A stretch of DNA of 64,000 nucleotides from an uncultured Lachnospiraceae bacterium. Lineage in GTDB: Bacteria; Bacillota; Clostridia; Lachnospirales; Lachnospiraceae. Location: assembly GCA_947626985.1 (NCBI GenBank), contig CANQUG010000007.1:1-64000 (forward strand). Direction: 5' to 3'. Positions 16,610 to 24,219 of this stretch are shown piece after piece; the stretch's first letter is position 1, and every line of letters starts with the position of its first letter. The position numbers and the translations under genes are program-made. Below the pieces are notes generated by a model. That model was not told the DNA's origin. It made no database searches and saw only the letters and a program-made list of their open reading frames with translations.

Positions 16610-16632
16610 ATTAATTTAATTGATAAATTAAT
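16610..16632. promoter_or_regulatory. 9-bp inverted repeat, candidate operator
   Basis: ATTAATTTA (16610-16618) and TAAATTAAT (16624-16632) form a perfect inverted repeat with a 5-base spacer, about 160 bases before the predicted transporter promoter. It resembles the A/T-only palindrome in the LacI promoter, so binding by that regulator is possible. The A/T richness of the whole region weakens the case. Confidence 0.4.
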
Positions 16633-16792
16633 CATGGAATTTCTCGATACCTGAAAACTATCTCATATTATAAATCCGGTTTAAGAGAAAATAAATATAA
16701 AATATGCATAGTTAAACTGATTAAAAACTAGGATATTTTAACAAAAATCAAGCTATCAGCAAGAAATATACATAAAAAACAAGAATGAGTGA

Positions 16793-16820
16793 TTACAAAT
16801 GGAGAAAGGAGTGATATGAT
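16793..16820 (+). promoter_or_regulatory. Predicted promoter of the sugar ABC operon
   Basis: TTACAA (16793-16798), 16 bases, TATGAT (16815-16820), about 55 bases before the first gene. The sequence after it (16840-16865) is A/T-rich and contains the palindrome TTAATTTAATTAA. Confidence 0.4.
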
Positions 16821-16875
16821 AGGCACAAATAAAAGAAACTTAAAAAATAATTAATTTAATTAAAGGAGGATTATT

Positions 16876-18204
16876 ATGAAACGAAGAAAAGCAGCAGCGG
16901 GACTGACAGCGGCGGCAGTATCCATGGCCCTTCTGGGCAGCAGCGTAATGGCGGCGGATTTGCCTGCATTTAATGAGCTGAACATTGAGGACTATACGGA
17001 TCTGTCCGCGGACATTAAAATTCTTACAGACCGTACCGATATTGCGGACACGGTTTATGCCGGCTATGCGGAGCTGTTCAACGAAAGGTTTCCCAACATT
17101 CATGTTACATATGAGGCAGTCACCGACTATGCCGAGGCGGTCACTCTGCGGCTGACCAACGGAGACTGGGGCGATATCTGTTTCATCCCGGATACTGTAG
17201 AGAAGACAGAGCTCTCCACCTACTTCATTCCTCTGGGAGACTATGACGCCATGGATGAGATTTATTACAATATGAATGCCAATTCCGACGGGGACAAGGT
17301 ATACGGAATTCCCAACGGCGGAAATACCCCCGGCATTCTGATCAACAAGGATGTATGGGCTGAGGCCGGAATCACCGAATATCCCACCACTCCGGAGGAG
17401 TTTGTGGACGATCTTCAGCTGATCAAGGATAACACCGACGCGATTCCGCTGTACACCAACTTCGCGGATGGATGGCCTCTGGGACAGTGGACCGGCTATA
17501 TCGGAATTCCTTCCAACGCGGATCCGGATTATGCGGAAAATATCATGCCGCACAAGGCAAATCCCTTTGCAAAGCCTGACGACGGCATGTATGGACCCTA
17601 TGCTCTGTTCTATATGCTGTATGAGCCCGTAGCCCGCGGCCTGGTAGAGGAAGATCCGGCCTCCACCGACTGGGAGAGCTCCAAGGCAAGAATCGGCACC
17701 GGCGAGATCGCCACCATGGTTCTTCAGAGCTGGGCCATCAATCAGTGCAAGGATCTGGCGGAAGATCCCGACGTTATTGATTATATCCCCATGCCCATCA
17801 CGGTAAACGGCGTACAGGCCCTTCTGGTAAACTCCAATTACTGCTATGGCATCAACAATCAGGCAAGCGAGGACAATCAGCTGGCTTCCATGGTATATGT
17901 GAAGTGGCTCATCGAGGAGTCTCCCATCATGGCAGATGAAGGAAACATTCCCGAGCGCAGGGATCAGGAGGTTCCGGAAAGTCTGGCAAACTTCGACGGC
18001 CTTGAGATGATGACCAACGCCAAGGAAGTGGAGGCAGGCCTGAAGAATGAGGTGGCAAATGAATCGGAAGTTCTGACAGACGCCAATGTGGCCAAGGTTG
18101 TGGAGGGAGCTCTCTCCGGAACACCCTTTGACGACATTATGAACGAGTGGAATGAGAGATGGACCGAGGCACAGGAATTCGTAGGAGTTGAGATTACGGA
18201 ATAA
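16876..18204 (+). CDS. Carbohydrate ABC transporter extracellular solute-binding protein (family 1)
   Basis: 442 residues. A signal peptide ends SVMA-A near residue 27 with no lipobox Cys, which is unusual for a Gram-positive binding protein. The mature part has the family 1 pattern: FNERFPNIHVTYE, LTNGDWGDICF, YGIPNGGNTPGILINKDVWAEAGI, and TGEIATMVLQSWA. It would present an oligosaccharide or galactoside to the two permeases downstream. AAAGGAGG ribosome site. First gene of a likely six-gene operon ending in an alpha-galactosidase, so galactosides are the most likely cargo. Confidence 0.92.
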   Translation: MKRRKAAAGLTAAAVSMALLGSSVMAADLPAFNELNIEDYTDLSADIKILTDRTDIADTVYAGYAELFNERFPNIHVTYEAVTDYAEAVTLRLTNGDWGDICFIPDTVEKTELSTYFIPLGDYDAMDEIYYNMNANSDGDKVYGIPNGGNTPGILINKDVWAEAGITEYPTTPEEFVDDLQLIKDNTDAIPLYTNFADGWPLGQWTGYIGIPSNADPDYAENIMPHKANPFAKPDDGMYGPYALFYMLYEPVARGLVEEDPASTDWESSKARIGTGEIATMVLQSWAINQCKDLAEDPDVIDYIPMPITVNGVQALLVNSNYCYGINNQASEDNQLASMVYVKWLIEESPIMADEGNIPERRDQEVPESLANFDGLEMMTNAKEVEAGLKNEVANESEVLTDANVAKVVEGALSGTPFDDIMNEWNERWTEAQEFVGVEITE

Positions 18205-18230
18205 TCCGGACTGCCGGCAGTTCGGCACGG

Positions 18231-18327
18231 GGCTGCGGCAAAACACAGGCAAATCGCAGTGACCGCTTTGTGAGAGAATGATTCGATCACAGGGCGCGCT
18301 GCACGGAAATGTGATTTTGCCGCAGCC
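18231..18327 (+). repeat. Long inverted repeat / structured intercistronic element (copy 2)
   Basis: GGCTGCGGCAAAA (18231-18243) is perfectly complementary to 18315-18327 across 71 bases. Internal pairings (TGTGA with TCACA, GCAG with CTGC) suggest a branched fold. It sits between the binding-protein stop and the permease ribosome site, exactly as copy 1 does in the amino-acid ABC operon, and shares its arm core. Confidence 0.6.
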
Positions 18328-18352
18328 TCCGCGCATTTGGGAGGAAAAGAGA

Positions 18353-19357
18353 ATGAGTAAAAAGAGTAACGGATCTGCCTCAGGATCCTCTTCCTTTAAG
18401 CAGTGGTTTTTGAAAAGGGATGTGCAGCGCGTGCTTGTCATTGTCACCTTTATGGCAGTGCCTCTGGTTCTTCTGCTTTTGTTTACCTATATTCCTTTTG
18501 CGAAAATGATTCAGTTCTCCTTCTATAATATGAAGTATATCGGAGAACGCCGTTTTGTGGGTCTGAGCAATTATCGCAGGGTTTTCCAGAACAAGGAACT
18601 GTTCGGCTCCCTGCTGGTCAGCCTTTACTATATGGGCGGCGGCGTGGTGCAGCTGGCTCTGGCGCTGCTGTTTGCCTCGCTCTTTGTTTTTAAGGTGAAA
18701 GGGGAAGCGGTATTCAAGGCGGCCATGTTTTTCCCCTATCTGATCTGTGGTATTGCCATCGGATTTATTTTCAAGTTTTTCTATTTTCATGGTTATGTTC
18801 TGGATACGGTTCTGCAGGCCTTCGGGTGGAAGCTGGAGGATCTGCCGCTCTGGCTGCAGAACACGAAGATCAATAACATTGCCCTGGCGGCCACCTCGGT
18901 GTGGAGATATACCGGTCAGAATGTCATTCTGTTTCTCGGCGCCATGATGTCCGTGGATTCGGATCTTTATGAGGCGGCGGCTCTGGACGGCTGCAACAGG
19001 TGGCAGCAGTTCCGCTATATTATTCTTCCCAGCATCAAATCCATCATCGTGCTGAATATCATTCTCTGCGTCAGCGGCTGTCTCTCCGCATTCGAGCCGC
19101 CCTACGTTATCACCAACGGAAGCTTCGGCACGGCCACATACTTTGTTCAGATGAACTCCGTGGCACACGAAACCCAGAAGGTAGGACTGGCCAGCGCCAT
19201 GGCAATCGTTCTGCTGGCCCTGATTATCCTGTGCACCATCGCTCAGAAGCTGTTCTTCAAGTATGTCTTCAACAACGGGACGGAGGATGAATCCAAGAGC
19301 GCTGCGAGAGCCAGAAGAAAAGCGGAAAAACTGGCAAAGAAGGGGGTGCGGGCATGA
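18353..19357 (+). CDS. Sugar ABC transporter permease (MalF/UgpA type)
   Basis: 334 residues with six predicted helices. The first helix follows a short basic Ser/Gly-rich tail (LVIVTFMAVPLVLLLLFTYIPF). The EAA loop EAAALDGCNRWQQFRYIILPSI docks with the ATPase. ATG 18353 with GGGAGGAAAAG upstream is the start. It overlaps the next permease gene in an ATGA. The pair forms the heterodimeric channel of a CUT1 importer. No ATPase gene is present, so a shared MsmX-like ATPase elsewhere is expected. Confidence 0.93.
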   Translation: MSKKSNGSASGSSSFKQWFLKRDVQRVLVIVTFMAVPLVLLLLFTYIPFAKMIQFSFYNMKYIGERRFVGLSNYRRVFQNKELFGSLLVSLYYMGGGVVQLALALLFASLFVFKVKGEAVFKAAMFFPYLICGIAIGFIFKFFYFHGYVLDTVLQAFGWKLEDLPLWLQNTKINNIALAATSVWRYTGQNVILFLGAMMSVDSDLYEAAALDGCNRWQQFRYIILPSIKSIIVLNIILCVSGCLSAFEPPYVITNGSFGTATYFVQMNSVAHETQKVGLASAMAIVLLALIILCTIAQKLFFKYVFNNGTEDESKSAARARRKAEKLAKKGVRA

Positions 19358-20202
19358 TTCAGTTGAAAAAATCGTTTCTTGGAACAGTGTTTGACGTATT
19401 GAAGTATGTGATACTGACCCTTGCGTCGGTGGTCGCCGTGGGTCCGGTGGCAGTGTGCGTATTTACCGCCTTTAAGACGGAGGAGGAGTATACCCACGGG
19501 TCTGTGCTGGAACTGCCGAAATCCTTTCTGTACCTGGACAACTTTAAGGAAGCGATCTCAAAGGCAAATATGCTGAGATGCTTTTTCAATACCATTGTGG
19601 TGCTGATTGTGGTTCTGGTATGCTCCGTTTTTATCAGCGCCATGCTGGCGTATGTATTAAACCGGTTCCGGTTTCCGGGCAGAAATATTGTGGAGAGCCT
19701 GTTCCTTTTTGCCTCCCTTCTTCCGGGAATCGCCATGCAGGTTACCATCTATCAGATCATGTATTCTCTGGGGCTGATCAATCATCTGTACGGATATATG
19801 ATCGTGCTTATGGGAACGGATATTATTTCCATTTATCTGTTCGTGCAGTTCTTCGAGAATCTGCCGGTTTCTCTGGATGAGTCCGCTACCATGGACGGAT
19901 GCACCTACTTCGGTGTGTTTTTCAAGATTCTGTTCCCTCTTCTGAAGCCGGCGATCATGACGACTCTGGTTCTGAAAGGGGTCAGCGTGTACAACGAATA
20001 CTATGCTTCCAATCTGTATCTCCAGAGACCGGAGCTGCGGACGATTTCCACGGCGCTGTATACCTTTACTGGACCTTACGGAAGCAAATATAATTATATC
20101 TGCGCCGGTGTTCTGATTACAATTATCCCGCTGCTGGTGTTCTTCTTGATTTTCCAGAAGCAGGTTTACAGCGGTATGGCAGCTGGAGCTGTCAAAGGAT
20201 GA
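19354..20202 (+). CDS. Sugar ABC transporter permease (MalG/UgpE type)
   Basis: 282 residues, six helices, second half of the channel. The usual MalG features are present: PVAVCVFTAFKTEEEY after helix one, YVLNRFRFPGRN, and the EAA loop DESATMDGCTYFGVFFKILFPLLKP. Translation is coupled to the preceding permease by an ATGA overlap at 19354-19357. Confidence 0.94.
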   Translation: MIQLKKSFLGTVFDVLKYVILTLASVVAVGPVAVCVFTAFKTEEEYTHGSVLELPKSFLYLDNFKEAISKANMLRCFFNTIVVLIVVLVCSVFISAMLAYVLNRFRFPGRNIVESLFLFASLLPGIAMQVTIYQIMYSLGLINHLYGYMIVLMGTDIISIYLFVQFFENLPVSLDESATMDGCTYFGVFFKILFPLLKPAIMTTLVLKGVSVYNEYYASNLYLQRPELRTISTALYTFTGPYGSKYNYICAGVLITIIPLLVFFLIFQKQVYSGMAAGAVKG

Positions 20203-20244
20203 TCGGCGGCGGTATGTATACTGGCGCAGGACGGAGGAGAAAAT

Positions 20245-20904
20245 ATGGGACCGGCAGGCTGGATTCGGGATATCCGGACAAAAACGAAGGGAATGAATGG
20301 GAGTGATCGGGCGGAGTATATCGCGGAGTATTACTGGTATCATATTCTGCTTATCTTTGCAGGAATCTGCCTGCTGGTTCTCGTAGTGTATCATGTAACT
20401 CTGGGCAGGCGGACGGTGTCGTTCGCCTGCATTATTGTGAATGAGCAGGTGGATTATGAGAGGGACAGCCTCCTGGCGGAAGAACTGGCCCGGAGTCTTG
20501 AACTGCCGGTAAAATCGGTCCGGGTGGATTCCGATTACCGTATCAGTTATCCGGGGCATGAGGAGCGGGGAAATAACGAGAGCGATTATGAAAAGTTTTT
20601 CTTCGGGTGGTCCCAGGGAGAACTGGACGCTGTGATTATGCCGGAAAGCTTTCTTTCTTACTGTGAGGAGGTGGGAGGAGAGTTGATCGCGGTGGCGGAG
20701 GACGGAAGTGCTGCGGTGCCTCTCAGTGAGACGCCTCTGCTGGACTGGATCGGGGATGACGAAGAGGATCCCATGATGGTGATTTTTCCCTCTACCGGCG
20801 CAAACAGGGAGAATGCGGAGAAGTTTTTCCGGCTGTGGGGGACTGCGGGCGCTAAATATCCGCAGGGGGAGTCAGGAGGAGCAGACTATGAAAACAATGT
20901 TTGA
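20245..20904 (+). CDS. Single-pass membrane protein of the sugar transport operon, function unknown
   Basis: 219 residues. A short cytoplasmic N terminus is followed by one membrane helix near residues 33-52 (ILLIFAGICLLVLVVYHV) and then a ~160-residue acidic outer domain that looks alpha/beta (VSFACIIVNEQVDYERD, ELDAVIMPESFLSYCEEVGGELIAV). The PES and DAVI elements recall half of a binding-protein-like lobe, but I cannot assign a family. It is placed between the permeases and a YesL-like gene and overlaps the latter by 17 bases, so a role in the transporter or its regulation is likely. GGAGGAG ribosome site. Confidence 0.65.
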   Translation: MGPAGWIRDIRTKTKGMNGSDRAEYIAEYYWYHILLIFAGICLLVLVVYHVTLGRRTVSFACIIVNEQVDYERDSLLAEELARSLELPVKSVRVDSDYRISYPGHEERGNNESDYEKFFFGWSQGELDAVIMPESFLSYCEEVGGELIAVAEDGSAAVPLSETPLLDWIGDDEEDPMMVIFPSTGANRENAEKFFRLWGTAGAKYPQGESGGADYENNV

Positions 20905-21526
20905 TATGGACAATCCGTTTTTTTCTTTCATGGGAAAAGTGGCAGATTACGTGATTTTGAATCTTTTGTTTCTGATTACGTCCTGTCCTGTGATCACCAT
21001 AGGTCCCGCGCTGTGTGCCATGCATGAGGTGCTGCCGAAAATGGCCGAGGGCACGGAGGGTTCTCTGTACAGAACCTATACTCAGGCGTTCATCAGAAAA
21101 TTCAGCGGCGCTGTGCGAATATGGATTCCCCTCCTGCTGGCGGGAGCAGTACTGGTGTTCGATGTGACTGTCGCAGGGGATGTCCTTGGAGCGGATTTTC
21201 AGAAAATCATGATGCCTGTGGTGGGAAGTCTGCTGGTTTTCTGGATGCTGATTTTTTCCTGGATCTTTCTTCTTCCGGACGGAACGGGCAGCGGGCTGAA
21301 GAACGGTCTGAAAGGGGCGCTGTTTGCCGCGGTGAAAAATCTTCCCAGATCCCTTCTGATGATTGTAATCGAACTGATCCCTGCGGCGGGATATCTCTTT
21401 TTCATGAGGATTTTTCTGGGAATTATCCTGCCGTTTTATGTCTGCATCGGTTTTTCTCTGAGCGGAGCCCTGTGCAGCATCCTGGCGGGGCGCACCCGTA
21501 TCAGAACAGGACATATTACAACTTGA
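20888..21526 (+). CDS. YesL-like membrane protein (DUF624)
   Basis: 212 residues, about five helices. The opening FDMDNPFFSFMGKVADYVILNLLFLITSCPVITIGPA is the hallmark of DUF624/YesL. YesL-like genes commonly accompany CUT1 sugar transporters in Firmicutes; the biochemical role is unknown. ATG 20888 follows AGGAGG and overlaps the previous gene. Confidence 0.88.
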   Translation: MKTMFDMDNPFFSFMGKVADYVILNLLFLITSCPVITIGPALCAMHEVLPKMAEGTEGSLYRTYTQAFIRKFSGAVRIWIPLLLAGAVLVFDVTVAGDVLGADFQKIMMPVVGSLLVFWMLIFSWIFLLPDGTGSGLKNGLKGALFAAVKNLPRSLLMIVIELIPAAGYLFFMRIFLGIILPFYVCIGFSLSGALCSILAGRTRIRTGHITT

Positions 21527-21608
21527 ATATTTTTTTATATGAGTGTATGATGAGGCTGACGAAATCGGTTTTTGACGGACCGTTTTCCGTTCGGCGGGAT
21601 CGAAGAAG

Positions 21609-21637
21609 TATCCGCAGGAAGAAACTGCGGATATTTT
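21609..21637 (+). terminator. Hairpin with short T run before the GH36 gene
   Basis: TATCCGCA and TGCGGATA form a perfect 8-bp stem followed by TTTT, 75 bases after the YesL stop and 33 before the GH36 start. It probably causes partial termination inside the operon. Confidence 0.5.
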
Positions 21638-21669
21638 GCGCCGTATCAACTGAGAAAAGGGGAATAGAT

Positions 21670-23841
21670 ATGATTATATACGACGGAAAGCATCATGTGT
21701 TCAAGCTGGACACGCCCAATACCAGCTATCTCTGCGGACTGGCGGATGAGAAATACCTGGGGCACATCTATTACGGGCGGAAGCTTGGGGATACGGATCT
21801 GGGATATCTGCTCCGGACGGAGGAACGTCCTCAGCCGCCCTCACAGCTGCTTCGGGAAAAGGCCGGTTTTTTTGACTGTTATCCCATGGAATATTCCTTC
21901 GGAGGAACCGGTGATTTCAGGGAAAGCTGTGTCGAAGCAGCTTCGGAGAGCGGACAGAAGGGTCTGGAACTGACTTATGTGTCCCACGAGATTTATGAGG
22001 GAAAGAAAGCTCTGGAAGGTCTTCCGGCCACCTGGGGCGGGGAATGCGATACTCTGGAGATTACTCTGGAGGATGCTGTGACGGGGCTGAAAGCGGTGCT
22101 GTCCTATACCGCCTTCCGGGATGTGGACGCCATCGCCAGAAGCGTCAGAATCATCAATGACGGAAAGGAAAATCTCATTCTTCTGCGGGCGCTGTCGGCC
22201 TGTCTGGATATGGATCAGGAGGATTACGAGCTGCTTACGCTTCCCGGTTCCTGGGCCAGGGAGCGGCATATTCAGCGGAGGGATATCGGGTACGGGGCTG
22301 TGAGCGTGGAATCGCTGAGAGGGATTTCCAGTCATCAGGATCATCCCTTTTTTGCGCTGGTTTCCCGAGGCTGCACAGAGACTTCCGGAGAAGCGTACGG
22401 CATGAATCTGGTTTACTCCGGAAATTTTCTGGGGAAGGTGTTCCGGAACCAGTTTGATCAGATCCGTGCGGTGATGGGAATTCATCCGGGCCATTTTTCC
22501 TGGAAGCTGGCTCCGGGAGAGAGCTTTCAGGCTCCTGAGGCGGTGCTGGTGTACTCTGACGGGGGCCTTGGCAAAATGACCAGGAGTTTTCACAAGCTGT
22601 ACAGAAACCATCTGATCCGGGGCGTCTGGAGAGACAGGGAACGCCCGGTTTTGATCAACAACTGGGAGGCCACTTATTTTAATTTTGATACGGAAAAGCT
22701 TCTTTCCATCGCCAGGGAGGCGGCGAAGAACGGGATCGAGATGCTGGTGATGGACGACGGCTGGTTCGGACACCGGGAGTCGGACAACAGCAGTCTGGGA
22801 GACTGGTTCGTGAATGAGAAAAAGCTGCCGGGAGGACTTCCCCGACTGGCTGAGGAAGTGAACAAACTGGGGATGAAGCTGGGAATCTGGCTGGAGCCGG
22901 AGATGATCTCGGAGGATTCTGAGCTCTATAAGGCTCATCCCGACTGGGCCCTGCAGCTGAAGGACAGAAGTCCGGTGCAGTGCCGGGAGCAGCTGGTATT
23001 GGATCTGAGCAGGCCCGAGGTGGCGGATTATATTTATGAGCAGATCAGAGCCGTGCTGTCCAGCGCCAATATTGAGTATGTGAAATGGGACATGAACCGG
23101 CCTCTGGCGGATGTGGGGAATGCGGTGCTGCCGCCGGACCGTCAGGGAGAAATTTCCCACAGGTATGTTCTGGCTGTTTACCGGATGCAGGAACGGCTGA
23201 TCTCTGATTTTCCCGAGCTGCTTCTGGAGAACTGTTCCAGCGGCGGCGGACGCTTTGATCCGGGAATGCTGTACTATAGTCCTCAGATCTGGTGTTCTGA
23301 TGATACGGACGCCATCGAACGGCTGGCTGTGCAGGAGGGGACACAGCTGATTTATCCTCTGTCCTGCATCGGCGCTCATGTTTCCGCATGCCCCAATGAT
23401 ATTACCGGGAGAACCGTTCCCTTTGAGACCAGGGGAATCGTGGCTCTGGCGGGAACCTTCGGTTATGAGCTGGATATTACCAGGATTCCGGAGGAGGATC
23501 GGAAACAGATTTCCGGTCAGGTGGAGCTTTATAAGAAATATCATCCGCTGATCCGGGAAGGGGAGTATTACAGGATTGCTTCCTGGAGGGAGAATCATGA
23601 GTTTGACTGCTATATGGTGGTGGCTCCGGACCGGTCAAAGGCGCTGCTGACCTTTGTTCAGGTCCTTGCAGGGGTGAACAGAAGGTCCAGGAAGATCCGG
23701 CTGCAGGGGCTGGATGAGGACGGATATTACCGGGTGGACGGAAAGGTTTACCAGGGACGTACGCTTATGTGTGCGGGATTTCTGGTGGAAGGTCTCAGGG
23801 GCGATTTCAGGGCGAGACTCATTGAGATAGAGAGAGTATAA
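21670..23841 (+). CDS. Alpha-galactosidase, GH36
   Basis: 723 residues, no signal peptide, so it acts on imported alpha-galactosides (raffinose- or melibiose-like) in the cytoplasm. It has the GH36 layout of an N-terminal beta-sandwich, a TIM barrel and a C-terminal beta domain. The nucleophile is Asp474 in KWDMNR and the acid/base is Asp544 in CSDDTDA, 70 residues apart as in characterised enzymes. Other family blocks: MDDGWFGHR, GLWLEPEM-like GIWLEPEMIS, and ENCSSGGGRFDPGML. ATG 21670 with AAGGGG upstream; an open frame extends further upstream, but only because it overlaps the YesL gene. Last gene of the operon, closed by a long hairpin at 24051. Confidence 0.95.
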   Translation: MIIYDGKHHVFKLDTPNTSYLCGLADEKYLGHIYYGRKLGDTDLGYLLRTEERPQPPSQLLREKAGFFDCYPMEYSFGGTGDFRESCVEAASESGQKGLELTYVSHEIYEGKKALEGLPATWGGECDTLEITLEDAVTGLKAVLSYTAFRDVDAIARSVRIINDGKENLILLRALSACLDMDQEDYELLTLPGSWARERHIQRRDIGYGAVSVESLRGISSHQDHPFFALVSRGCTETSGEAYGMNLVYSGNFLGKVFRNQFDQIRAVMGIHPGHFSWKLAPGESFQAPEAVLVYSDGGLGKMTRSFHKLYRNHLIRGVWRDRERPVLINNWEATYFNFDTEKLLSIAREAAKNGIEMLVMDDGWFGHRESDNSSLGDWFVNEKKLPGGLPRLAEEVNKLGMKLGIWLEPEMISEDSELYKAHPDWALQLKDRSPVQCREQLVLDLSRPEVADYIYEQIRAVLSSANIEYVKWDMNRPLADVGNAVLPPDRQGEISHRYVLAVYRMQERLISDFPELLLENCSSGGGRFDPGMLYYSPQIWCSDDTDAIERLAVQEGTQLIYPLSCIGAHVSACPNDITGRTVPFETRGIVALAGTFGYELDITRIPEEDRKQISGQVELYKKYHPLIREGEYYRIASWRENHEFDCYMVVAPDRSKALLTFVQVLAGVNRRSRKIRLQGLDEDGYYRVDGKVYQGRTLMCAGFLVEGLRGDFRARLIEIERV

Positions 23842-24050
23842 CGTTGGGAATTCGCCGGGATCTTCCGGAATTGGAAGAACGCGGAGATGTATAATGCGAT
23901 ATAAAAAAGGCGAAAAAATATGCAGCTGCCTTGGCACGGCTGCAGCTGTCTGCACATTCAAAGAAGCGTGTTAGAGAAGAGTATGCAAAAAGTATATATG
24001 AAGAGGAGTTATAAAGAGAATATATAAAGAGCATATATCAAGAATAATAT

Positions 24051-24155
24051 AAGGGGCTGCCGGTAAATGGTGACGTAACACAATCCATGGAAAATTATGG
24101 AGATCATTCATTCATGGATTGTGTCGTCGTGCAATTATCCGGCGGCCCCTTTTTC
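24051..24155 (+). terminator. Long bidirectional terminator hairpin between GH36 and GH3 genes
   Basis: AAGGGGCTGCCGG pairs with CCGGCGGCCCCTTTTT, and ACACAATCCATG pairs with CATGGATTGTGT further in, giving a stem of about 40 bp with small mismatches and a loop near 24097-24110. The T run at 24150-24154 gives a + terminator; the stem can also serve the convergent GH3 gene. The rest of 23842-24219 is A/T-rich with a small GC hairpin near 23920-23955 and no gene. Confidence 0.75.
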
Positions 24156-24219
24156 TTGACAGTACAAATTTCAGGTTGTCAGTACAGACGAGGATTTTTT
24201 CAGTATTTCTTTCAGTATT

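Noticed and set aside
21121..21669. N-terminal extension of the GH36 gene
   Set aside because: It overlaps the YesL gene in another frame; a ribosome site and the family start are at 21670.
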